A program made the position numbers and the translations under genes. DNA of 64,000 nt from Bacteroidota bacterium. GTDB taxonomy: Bacteria; Bacteroidota; Bacteroidia; Bacteroidales; UBA7960. Shown here piece by piece: positions 1-7,907 of this stretch. The stretch lies in the NCBI GenBank assembly GCA_007694165.1, contig RECE01000326.1, positions 1 through 64,000 of the forward strand, in the 5' to 3' direction. Position 1 is the stretch's first letter; every line of letters starts with the position of its first letter. The notes under the pieces were generated by a model that was not told where the DNA came from, did no database searches, and saw only the letters and a program-made list of their open reading frames with translations.

Positions 1-22
1 TGGGGCAAAGCACTGCTTTTTA

Positions 23-162
23 TGTCAGCGCAACTCAAAGAATCTAAATCCAAGGTAGTTCTATGGGGCTAAAGCCCTGGGATGTTGGTGGGCTGATTTT
101 GACTGGCAGCTAAAGCAGACGGCAATAGATGCTTTGACTGTCAGCGCAACTTCAAAAGCATC
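23..162. repeat. Short diverged repeats and hairpin at the window edge
   Basis: The motif TGTCAGCGCAACT occurs at 23-35 and again at 139-151, followed by similar bases (CAAAG versus TCAAAAG). The second copy lies in a hairpin: GATGCTTTGA at 128-137 pairs with TCAAAAGCATC at 152-162 with one bulged base. Between the copies are short GGGCTAAAGCCC-like bases (66-77). No gene is visible in 1-250. This resembles the small intergenic repeats common in Bacteroidota; family membership is an inference. Confidence 0.4.
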
Positions 163-183
163 AATAGTAGTGTAGTCCCATAA

Positions 184-222
184 AAAAAACAGGGTGGTTT
201 CGCAAAAGACCACCCTGTTTTA
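184..222 (-). terminator. Rho-independent terminator after gldN
   Basis: ACAGGGTGGT (189-198) pairs perfectly with ACCACCCTGT (209-218) around a ten-base loop. On the minus strand the stem is followed by a run of U from the A tract at 182-189. It lies about 30 bases beyond the gldN stop, so it probably ends the T9SS operon. T residues also follow on the plus strand, so it could act in both directions. Confidence 0.8.
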
Positions 223-250
223 TGATTCAGAAATTTAGTATGAAAAGGTA

Positions 251-1105
251 TTAATATTCCCAGAGATCCAATTCGTAGTTACGAATATCTGTTTTGATTT
301 TTTCGGCTTCCAGCAACTGGTCCAGTCCGTTTTCTATGTACTCCTGGATGAGCCTGTCATATACATTTGACTCTTTGTAAATGTAACTGTTAAACATTCT
401 GCGCAGGAAAAGGTCATCGAACGACATCCGTTGTGCGTCATTCCGACGGTTAAAGACCTCTGCATTTACAAGTACGTTTCTTGCTTCAGGGAAATATACC
501 CAAAACAGGGGCTGGTCACCCAGACTTTCGCCAGTTTCAGGATCAACCCTTTCTCTCACCGGGCAAAGGCCAATGATACGAACATCCAGTACAGAACGTT
601 TGCTGTCGAAAAACCAGCTTTCCTTGATACGGTATTTGGTTACGTCTTCGGGGTTAAGAGGGATAACGAAGGTTGTGTCATACTCAGCGTATGGGGGTTC
701 GGGACGCGTAAGGGTCCTGGTTTCCTCCCTTGCATACTGGTTTCTGATTTCTTCCGGGGTAAAGGTGAGGGTAAATTCATCATCCTGGAATGCCTGAATT
801 GAACCTTCATTGATGGAAGAAATGAGTACCTGCATCAGGCTTTGTCTGTCATCAATAGTGATATTGGGAAAGTACAAAGGGAGGTTGATTTTTTCTCTCA
901 AGTCGATAACCTGCCAAACTCTTTTTTCCCAAAGCACATCAGCTTCTCTTACATAAGCCAGGGGGATGGGTCTTTTTTCTTCGATCCATACTTTATCATA
1001 GAAGCCGTCTCTTGGGGTTCCACCTTCCAGTACCTGGGCACTCAGGGGATTTGCAAACAGCAGAGCTGTAAGAGAGAGAACTAAAAATTGCTTAAATCTG
1101 GTCAT
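251..1105 (-). CDS. gldN: Gliding motility / type IX secretion protein GldN (PorN)
   Basis: The 284-residue protein begins with a signal peptide (MTRFKQFLVLSLTALLFANP, cleaved near SAQ) and matches the GldN/PorN family over its whole length. GldN is periplasmic and forms a large ring with the lipoprotein GldK beneath the outer membrane, an essential part of the type IX secretion system and of gliding in motile relatives. The start at 1105 was chosen because it gives the signal peptide and is preceded by GGAGG nine bases upstream; the reading frame stays open further upstream into gldM, but those residues look like out-of-frame gldM. It is the last gene of the porP-gldK-gldL-gldM-gldN operon, 26 bases after gldM, and is followed by a strong terminator. 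Confidence 0.95.
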   Translation of the reverse strand: MTRFKQFLVLSLTALLFANPLSAQVLEGGTPRDGFYDKVWIEEKRPIPLAYVREADVLWEKRVWQVIDLREKINLPLYFPNITIDDRQSLMQVLISSINEGSIQAFQDDEFTLTFTPEEIRNQYAREETRTLTRPEPPYAEYDTTFVIPLNPEDVTKYRIKESWFFDSKRSVLDVRIIGLCPVRERVDPETGESLGDQPLFWVYFPEARNVLVNAEVFNRRNDAQRMSFDDLFLRRMFNSYIYKESNVYDRLIQEYIENGLDQLLEAEKIKTDIRNYELDLWEY

Positions 1106-1131
1106 AATTAAACCTCCGATATTTTTATTGT

Positions 1132-2715
1132 TTATTGAATTCTGAAAACCATTGGGGGCAAGCTTCTTTCTCTTCCATCGTCGCCAACGGCGCGGATATC
1201 CTGGAAGGTAAACCTTTGTCCTCTGGTGGCACGGTTTATAGCATTGGTCATTTCCGGTGTCTGGACATTGGAAGTGGCTCTCCACTCCTGGAAGTCTCCT
1301 GCTACAGTAGTGTTCATAGTAAATGAAGTGATACGAAATTCCATCTGGAAATCAAAATCTCTCATCCTTGGGATGATAGGTGAGGCTGCGAGAATCTGTC
1401 GGGCAATGCTACCTTCGGTTTGTCCTGCAATTTCAGGAACCGGGTCGGGAACGACCCTCACCCTGAACGATGCTTCACCCATATTTCTTAACTGTCCTTC
1501 TATGCGGGCAAATGCAGTGATGCTAACATTTTGATTGACATTATGGTTTTGGCTAAGCCTTACAATATAACCACCTCTGGGACGGGCAATGAGTTGATTT
1601 CCTGCGCCACTGATCCGGGGTTCAATCATGTCGGTGGGTACTCCGGGTACCGAAATGGATACCGGGTTGTCTACACCCATATAGAATACGTTCATGGCAT
1701 CTGCACTAACTGTAGCAGCAGGCCTTTGAACAACAAATTCATCTGAGAACGGGTGCTCTACGGGGCCATCGGGTCCCATTACCCTTACAAAACCGGAAAA
1801 TCTCTGAATACCTTCTGCAGTTGCAGGAATTCTTATGGTGCCACCCTCAACCCGACGACCGCCTACAAATACTTCAGGTTGTTGTTTGGAGTCATATGCC
1901 GCAACCAGAACCTCTGCCTGGTATGAGTCTCCCTGGATCACTATCTGGCTTCTGGGAACTACCTTTGCCTGAACCATGTCGAAAGTAAAAGTGCCTGCTC
2001 CAATGGCCTGGTAGAGGGCCCGCACTACATCAAACTGTGCGTTTCTGACCTCTGTAACAAGTCGGCTCATATTGGTAGCAGCGGCGACGGGAATCTGGCG
2101 GTCAAACATGGCCGCATGCCATGAGACCTCCCTGCCACTTTTATCATAAAACGGACCCTCGATATCCAATCCCAGCTGAATGCTTGATCCTGCTGGAAGA
2201 AGTCCCGAAAGTTCAGTCTTAAACTCTTCAATCATTTCCCGGAGTTTGTAACCTCTTGTATTGGGTCCGCCAGGTTCTGTGGTTGCTGCTGTTCCTCCAT
2301 CTACAGGAGTTATCATCCAGAAGGTAGATGAACGACTGTAGTTGTCCTTCGCCTTCATTTGCAGTAGATTGAGGGTGTCAGCTTCCTCCTTTTCTATTTT
2401 ATCGACCAGGGCAATCATTTCACTGCGGGAGTCTAAAATGAACTTGACAAGTTCATCTGACATCCTTGCCACTTCCTGCGCCCGGTTGTAATAATCTTCA
2501 ACCCTGGCTGGATTGTCTTTTTTCTGCTCCTCAAAAGCATCATAAAGAAGCCCCAGGTTGCGTTCAAAGTTCTTGTTGGTCTGCTGTAACCCCTGGTCAA
2601 CCATAACAAAAGCATCAAGTACCTCTACTGAAACATTTAATGCCAGTAGTGCTGTTAAAACGAGGTACATCATACCTATCATTTTTTGCCGCGGGGTTTG
2701 TTTTCCTCCTGCCAT
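1132..2715 (-). CDS. gldM: Gliding motility / type IX secretion motor protein GldM (PorM)
   Basis: GldM (527 residues) couples the inner-membrane motor to the periplasmic T9SS ring. One transmembrane helix lies near residues 12-31 (MIGMMYLVLTALLALNVSVE), with a short cytoplasmic tail, followed by a long periplasmic part of the type known to form several stacked domains. Arginine 9 is present at the position of the residue implicated in motor function with GldL in Flavobacterium. Length is typical of the family. It sits between gldL (78 bases upstream) and gldN (26 bases downstream) in the usual order. Residues around 125-160 hold a motif rich in T, G and P that probably links domains. Confidence 0.96.
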   Translation of the reverse strand: MAGGKQTPRQKMIGMMYLVLTALLALNVSVEVLDAFVMVDQGLQQTNKNFERNLGLLYDAFEEQKKDNPARVEDYYNRAQEVARMSDELVKFILDSRSEMIALVDKIEKEEADTLNLLQMKAKDNYSRSSTFWMITPVDGGTAATTEPGGPNTRGYKLREMIEEFKTELSGLLPAGSSIQLGLDIEGPFYDKSGREVSWHAAMFDRQIPVAAATNMSRLVTEVRNAQFDVVRALYQAIGAGTFTFDMVQAKVVPRSQIVIQGDSYQAEVLVAAYDSKQQPEVFVGGRRVEGGTIRIPATAEGIQRFSGFVRVMGPDGPVEHPFSDEFVVQRPAATVSADAMNVFYMGVDNPVSISVPGVPTDMIEPRISGAGNQLIARPRGGYIVRLSQNHNVNQNVSITAFARIEGQLRNMGEASFRVRVVPDPVPEIAGQTEGSIARQILAASPIIPRMRDFDFQMEFRITSFTMNTTVAGDFQEWRATSNVQTPEMTNAINRATRGQRFTFQDIRAVGDDGRERSLPPMVFRIQ

Positions 2716-2793
2716 ATTATTCTATTGCTGTAGGTTTATTAAAATGTGCATGTCTTAAATCAACGCTGGTGATTGTAAGATTGTCATTGTGAT

Positions 2794-3855
2794 TTATCTG
2801 GATACGTTAAAGTTCATTGCTGTCAACATGTTTCCGTAAACACTGTTGAGTGCAGCAATATTCTTATTAAGCGCAGCCATTTGATCCTTGTATTCTACGG
2901 TGCCACTGGCAGAGCCATTGATGTTTTCAACAAGGTTTTCCACCGCATCCTTGATTTTGGCCGATGCATGATATTGTGCATCATTGGCTTGCAATTGCAA
3001 CTCATAAACCGCGTTGAGCGCTTCAAGATTCTGAGCTGTTTTTTGCATTTGGTCTGCGTATTTTTCACCATGAGAGCTTGATTTTTCTAAAGCTTCAACA
3101 GTTTTTACCAGCAATTCCGAACTATGGCTGTAATTGGCAGCAAGATCATTGGTGTATCCGGTAATATTTTTGATGCTCTCATTGTATTGACGGGAAAGAC
3201 TCAGTTGCTCTTTAGCATTTTCTGATGTTTCCTTGTAGGTATCGCTGAGCTGGTTCATGGAACCTACTGCATTTTTGAGGCTTCCGGCATACTCTTCTGC
3301 CAGGCTCAGGTCATGCTTCAGGTACTCATTGGTGTTTTTGTAAGACTGACTTAGCTCAAGCACTGACCGCGATGCATGTTCCATATTCTGTATATAGCCT
3401 TGTGTGGCTATGGCAGCATTGGAGATGTCTGCAAGTTTTGAAGCATTGTCGCTGAGATTTTTAAGACCTGCACTGAGGTTCTCAATCAATTCGGGTCCAA
3501 TATTGGCTTCTTCAAGCATTTTGTCCAGGTTGGTAGACAAAGTGACACTTTGCACATTGGTTGTGCCGCCACCCCCACGAATCAGGTGGTCTTTGCTTCG
3601 GCCACTGGATTGATCATCTCCTTCAATGCCTCCCAGTTCGGGATAAACCAATGACCAATCAGGTTCTTCATGGGGTTTTTCAAATGCAGAGAAGAAAAAT
3701 ATAAGGGCTTCTGTACTTAGTCCGACAACCAGCATAACTCCTGCTCCCGGGTAGTGCTGAATTTTAAACATTGCTCCCATGATTACCAGTGCAGCTCCCC
3801 ATCCATAGAGCTTGGACATGAAATTTTTAAATGCTTTGGTTTGTGCAAATTTCAT
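2794..3855 (-). CDS. gldL: Gliding motility / type IX secretion motor protein GldL (PorL)
   Basis: GldL is the inner-membrane stator-like partner of GldM and converts proton flow into mechanical work for T9SS. Two transmembrane helices are visible at about residues 17-32 and 38-56, with glutamate 49 inside the second helix (VGLSTEALIFFF), the expected position of the proton-channel glutamate. The rest (about 90-353) is a cytoplasmic, serine/asparagine-rich, alpha-helical region with repeated LSxxY/NxxL patterns that looks coiled-coil. At 353 residues it is longer than the Flavobacterium form (about 215), because of this C-terminal helical region, as in PorL-type proteins of Bacteroidales. Confidence 0.95.
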   Translation of the reverse strand: MKFAQTKAFKNFMSKLYGWGAALVIMGAMFKIQHYPGAGVMLVVGLSTEALIFFFSAFEKPHEEPDWSLVYPELGGIEGDDQSSGRSKDHLIRGGGGTTNVQSVTLSTNLDKMLEEANIGPELIENLSAGLKNLSDNASKLADISNAAIATQGYIQNMEHASRSVLELSQSYKNTNEYLKHDLSLAEEYAGSLKNAVGSMNQLSDTYKETSENAKEQLSLSRQYNESIKNITGYTNDLAANYSHSSELLVKTVEALEKSSSHGEKYADQMQKTAQNLEALNAVYELQLQANDAQYHASAKIKDAVENLVENINGSASGTVEYKDQMAALNKNIAALNSVYGNMLTAMNFNVSR

Positions 3856-3906
3856 AAACGTTCAGGTGTATGATTTGAATAAAATAAAGAATTGTATGCG
3901 TAAAAG

Positions 3907-5205
3907 TTAGTAGACATTAGATGCTCTGTTTCCATCGCCCCTGTCTCTGCCGGGGTAAGTCTGCACACACCTGAAACCGATATAGGATTTAGCTGTATCC
4001 TGGTATTCATAGGTGCGGGTGCTTACCTGCAACATAAAGCCGACATCTTTCCATGATCCGCCCCTGATGGCTTTGCGCTTAAGGGTGATAGGATCGTCGG
4101 GTTGAGCTTCATAATGATAGTGCATGTTCATGTCGTGTCCGAAAATATAGAACGACTCATCCCAGGCATTAATTGTCCATTCAGAAACATTTCCTGCCAT
4201 ATCATATAATCCGTAGTCGTTGGGAGGATAATGTCCTACAATGACAGTCTGAAAACCTCCATCATCTACATAGTTGCCGCGCAAAGGTTTAAAGTTGGCA
4301 AGGAAACAACCATCCATGTTTCGGGTATAAGGACCACCCCATGGATATGGGTTGAGATCGAGGCCACCTCTGGCAGCATATTCCCATTCAGCTTCCGTGG
4401 GAAGCCTGAACTCCTGAGCAAACGGACGATCCCTGTTGGAAAGGTAGTTGTTAAGGTAGTTGGTTCTCCAGATGGTAAATGCACGTGCCTGAAGCCAATT
4501 CACGCCCACAACAGGGTAATGGTCATAGGTGGGGTGCCAGAAATAATACTGGGTCATGGGCTCATTGTATGCATAGCTGAAATCGTGAATCCAGGCCAGG
4601 GTATCAGGATATACCGCCGTTTCGTATTCTACTACAAATTCGTTACGGGGGGTATTTCTTTCTGCACGTCGTGCAGCACGATTGATGTCAATGATATGAT
4701 ACCTGTATATAAGTTTTCTGCTGTCAATTTCTCTTCTTCTGAAGAATCTTTCATGCTCGGGCAGGAAAAGTTCTTCTAAAACTTCTCTTTCTTCTTCACC
4801 GTCCCAGCGAATGCGCTGACGCCAGTTAATAAGAGGGGGTTCCAGGTCCATCCCAAAATCATCCATCAAAATAAGATGATCCTCGTCGATGTCGGCCAGC
4901 AGTAAGTGAGCAAGAGAGTCTCTTACCCAGTATACAAACTGCCTGTACTGGTTGTTGGTAATTTCTGTTTCATCCATATAGAAAGCAGGGAGTGACACAG
5001 TTTTGGTGATAGCATTTTGCGAATATGCTATATCCTGATCTGATGGTCCCATGTTAAAACTTCCCATTGGGATATATACCATACCGGGAGGATCTGCATA
5101 AAAACCATCCGGACGATTTTGAACACCTGTTAAATGACCTCGGCCTGAACGGTCACAACTGGTTATCAATACCACTATCGATGCAATTAATATTAACCTT
5201 TTCAT
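3907..5205 (-). CDS. gldK: Gliding motility / type IX secretion lipoprotein GldK (PorK)
   Basis: This 432-residue lipoprotein carries a signal peptide with lipobox LITSC (Cys17) and a formylglycine-generating-enzyme-like (FGE-sulfatase/SUMF) fold. The fold is marked by FRLPTEAEWEYAARGG, GNVSEW and IRGGSW. In T9SS it is structural, not a sulfatase activator: it sits on the inner face of the outer membrane and forms the ring with GldN. The start at 5205 gives the lipoprotein signal; an in-frame upstream start at 5229 would place eight residues before it and is less likely. It is the second gene of the operon, 51 bases before gldL and 112 after porP. Confidence 0.95.
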   Translation of the reverse strand: MKRLILIASIVVLITSCDRSGRGHLTGVQNRPDGFYADPPGMVYIPMGSFNMGPSDQDIAYSQNAITKTVSLPAFYMDETEITNNQYRQFVYWVRDSLAHLLLADIDEDHLILMDDFGMDLEPPLINWRQRIRWDGEEEREVLEELFLPEHERFFRRREIDSRKLIYRYHIIDINRAARRAERNTPRNEFVVEYETAVYPDTLAWIHDFSYAYNEPMTQYYFWHPTYDHYPVVGVNWLQARAFTIWRTNYLNNYLSNRDRPFAQEFRLPTEAEWEYAARGGLDLNPYPWGGPYTRNMDGCFLANFKPLRGNYVDDGGFQTVIVGHYPPNDYGLYDMAGNVSEWTINAWDESFYIFGHDMNMHYHYEAQPDDPITLKRKAIRGGSWKDVGFMLQVSTRTYEYQDTAKSYIGFRCVQTYPGRDRGDGNRASNVY

Positions 5206-5317
5206 GTTAATTACTGATTTTATGACCACTTATAAATACTATTTCTCAATAAATTTTTTTTACAATTTTTTACGGGCATTTAATGATTAGGTTTCAAAAC
5301 ATAGATCATTTTGCTGC

Positions 5318-6274
5318 CTACAAGAATCTGACATTTCTTTGCTTATGCTGGATTCTCTCGATATCCAGACTAAAACAATATTGTACGAATATTTCATGAC
5401 TTCCCCAGCTTCTGCCACTCCTTCCCAGGGGCGACAGGGTGATGTCATAGGAATATCCTATGCTTATTTGTTCGAATGATAGTCCCAAAAGTATTACAGC
5501 AGCATCTTGTATCCTGTAACTAAGCCCACCCCAGAATTTTTCGCGGAATGTAATGAGCGTGTTGAAATCCGTTTGCAGACTACCAAAGTCTGTTTTGAAC
5601 AAAATGGATGGACTAACAACAAACAAGGGTTGACCCGGTATGGGATAATTGTAACCCGCAGACACATATAAATGTCTTCTTAGCTGGTAGTCAGCACTTC
5701 CTATTTCGCGCTTGGATTGAGCCAGCTGGCTGACTGATATACCCGCCCATGCTGTCTGCTCCATTTGATAAAACACTCCCAGTGCACCATCAATCATCAT
5801 CCTGGATTCTTCTCCTGATCCAACCAATGCGGGATCGCCATCTGTAATGGGGCGCAATTGCGCAAAATCAAACCTTTTATCCAGGAAGCCTATCTGTGCG
5901 CCTATCCCCATTTTGCCATAATCCATGTCAAGATGATAAGAATACGCAAGTTTAACTCCCAGTGCAGTTTCATATCCAAGCTGATCCTGAAGAAAACCAA
6001 GTGCAAGACCTCCACGAATAAAGGGAAGGGGAGCATCAACGGTAAAACTGTAAGTTTCCGGATTTATCCGGTTTCTTTCTTCGTCGCGAAAACCAACCCA
6101 CTGCTGGCGGGCAAGGGCTGTGGCGCATATTGCATTCCGAAGCCCTGCGTAACCGGGATTGATGCCCATGTTGTTAAACATGTTGTGACTGAATTGCGCT
6201 TCTTGCTGACCCAATACATCATCAGAAAAAATTACAGACAATATTAATATAACAGCAATGCAGCACTTTTTCAT
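5318..6274 (-). CDS. Type IX secretion system membrane protein, PorP/SprF family
   Basis: The protein (318 residues) starts with a signal peptide (MKKCCIAVILILSVIFSDDV) followed by the family's hallmark N-terminal region QFSHNMFNNMGINPGYAG. The remainder alternates short amphipathic strands as expected for an outer-membrane beta barrel. PorP/SprF proteins bind the T9SS ring or partner with secreted adhesins such as SprB. Its place directly upstream of gldK matches porP in Porphyromonas, so it is probably the core PorP. A TACGTTTG element at 6306-6313 lies about 30 bases upstream and fits the Bacteroidota -7 box, but no clear -33 box was found. Confidence 0.9.
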   Translation of the reverse strand: MKKCCIAVILILSVIFSDDVLGQQEAQFSHNMFNNMGINPGYAGLRNAICATALARQQWVGFRDEERNRINPETYSFTVDAPLPFIRGGLALGFLQDQLGYETALGVKLAYSYHLDMDYGKMGIGAQIGFLDKRFDFAQLRPITDGDPALVGSGEESRMMIDGALGVFYQMEQTAWAGISVSQLAQSKREIGSADYQLRRHLYVSAGYNYPIPGQPLFVVSPSILFKTDFGSLQTDFNTLITFREKFWGGLSYRIQDAAVILLGLSFEQISIGYSYDITLSPLGRSGRSWGSHEIFVQYCFSLDIERIQHKQRNVRFL

Positions 6275-6707
6275 TTAGGACTGTTTTTGGAATTACTCAA
6301 TTGTTCAAACGTAGTATTCTCTAAAAAATTGAATAAACAGGTAATTTTTTTCTTACCGCTTGCGCGCCTGTTTTCAGGGGCGTAAAATTACAATATTTTT
6401 TATCAACAACGGGCTGTTAATAAGTTTTGGAACCAAAATTTCAAAGAACATATTGTTTCTCAATAACTTGCCAAATGGTAATACTCCAAGTGACACCACA
6501 AATATAAAAACTATCTTAGATTACCTTATCAGTATTTCTACTTGTTTTGTTCCCGAAGAAATACTTGTATCTTAATAAGCTCATGGATAAAAGTACTGTT
6601 TTTCATTGAAAAAATGACATTTCTGATTCCAAAGCATGCTTGAAATTTTCACAGAACATGAAGATTATGAGGATGTTAAAAAAGACAGGTCGGAAAAAGG
6701 GCATAAG
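6275..6707. other. 433-bp intergenic region upstream of porP
   Basis: The gap between the arginase-fold gene and porP is AT-rich and has stop codons in all frames, with no convincing gene. It holds the likely porP -7 promoter box (TACGTTTG, minus strand, 6306-6313). I see no tRNA, clear terminator or repeat in it. Confidence 0.5.
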
Positions 6708-7889
6708 TCAGAGAAACTTTTGATATACTTGCCACCATTTTTCCGGAAGTTCTTCCTGGCAGGCCGACTGGTAATCATTGTAGGAACAAGGTACAAGAAA
6801 TTGTCTTTCGTATTTGGATTGCAGCCCCTGACAGGGTACTTCCATCCACCATCGATCGCTTACCTTGCTTTTGTAAAAAACTATCTCCTCTTTAAATTCC
6901 TTCATTGACACCACGTATTTTACATATGAGGAGCCGTCTTTTCTTTGCCTGTCGGGGAAGTCGTTTTTGCGGTGGTAAAAACCCTCAAGGAAATACCAGA
7001 TCATTTGTGCCACCAGATGGGCGGTTTGCTCCCCATTATCAAAGGCGGGGTTTAGTTCATAAAAACCAACGGAAGAGAGTTTGTCGCTCAATCCGGCATA
7101 TCTGATTATCTGACATGCCTCTTCTCCATAAAATCCATTGGGAGAGGCATTGCCATTGCCCGGAGCATCAGACTGCCTGATACTGCTCATGTCGAAACTA
7201 AGCATGTCGGCATTGCGAACAATAGGCTCCACTTCCTCCAGGTTCTTTCTTACGATCCCCAGCCGGTGAATATCAAAATTTAGTTTGTGCATCAGCTCAA
7301 TGGCGTCCTGATCCACAAAATAGGTCTGATATCCGATATTGGTGTAATTGAATAGAAAGTTTGGCTGATGGGTCAGGATTTTGTTAAGGTAATTTTTGTG
7401 ATGGATGTTTTCTTCATTTAAACCCAGATCAAAAGAGGAATCGACCGATACGATATTGATTATCTGTCCCAGTGCTTCATAGGCTCTGTAGTTGGCATAA
7501 GATAAATCCTGACTGCCACCGATGATAACAGGGATAATCCTTTTTTCGAGCAGTTCTGACACCACTGTTTTTACTGCAAAGTAGGTATCCTCAGGGGTTT
7601 CTCCCTGTTTGATATTTCCTAAATCGGCCAGTTTGAGTTTAAAGGGACCCTGGTAGAGGTTGTATAAATATTTCCGGACATAATCCGGTGCATATGCACA
7701 ACCCTTATTTTCTATGGCATTGCGGTCTTCTTTTACCCCAAGTATAGCAATGTCAATACCATCAAGGGAAGGGAATGACTGCTCCTCATTATAACTGTTG
7801 ATAACATTTCCCAGAATCAGCGGGTGAGAATCTTCAGAAAAATGGATTTTCTGGAATTCCACCGGTACGAAAAAATCAGCAATTTCCAT
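6708..7889 (-). CDS. Arginase/formiminoglutamase-fold protein with substituted metal ligands
   Basis: The 393-residue protein has the ureohydrolase (arginase/agmatinase/HutG) fold: IIPVIIGGSQDLSYANYRA, then IINIVSVDSSFDLG, then DMLSFDMSSIRQSDAPG. These align with the family motifs GGDHS, DxHxD and SxDxDxxDP. Three of the six manganese ligands are changed: His to Gln in the first motif, His to Ser in the second, and the second Asp of DxD to Ser in the third. It is therefore probably not an active hydrolase, although automatic annotation would call it formimidoylglutamase. It lies 18 bases downstream of topA and upstream of the porP-gldKLMN operon. A T9SS-related role is an inference from position only. 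Confidence 0.75.
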   Translation of the reverse strand: MEIADFFVPVEFQKIHFSEDSHPLILGNVINSYNEEQSFPSLDGIDIAILGVKEDRNAIENKGCAYAPDYVRKYLYNLYQGPFKLKLADLGNIKQGETPEDTYFAVKTVVSELLEKRIIPVIIGGSQDLSYANYRAYEALGQIINIVSVDSSFDLGLNEENIHHKNYLNKILTHQPNFLFNYTNIGYQTYFVDQDAIELMHKLNFDIHRLGIVRKNLEEVEPIVRNADMLSFDMSSIRQSDAPGNGNASPNGFYGEEACQIIRYAGLSDKLSSVGFYELNPAFDNGEQTAHLVAQMIWYFLEGFYHRKNDFPDRQRKDGSSYVKYVVSMKEFKEEIVFYKSKVSDRWWMEVPCQGLQSKYERQFLVPCSYNDYQSACQEELPEKWWQVYQKFL

Positions 7890-7907
7890 AAACAGAATTA
7901 AAGGATT

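Noticed and set aside
1106..1285. N-terminal extension of GldN upstream of the chosen start
   Set aside because: It overlaps gldM out of frame, has no signal peptide, and the ATG at 1105 has a GGAGG site and a good signal peptide.
6708..7889. Active formimidoylglutamase
   Set aside because: Three of the six expected metal ligands are substituted and no histidine-utilisation genes are nearby.
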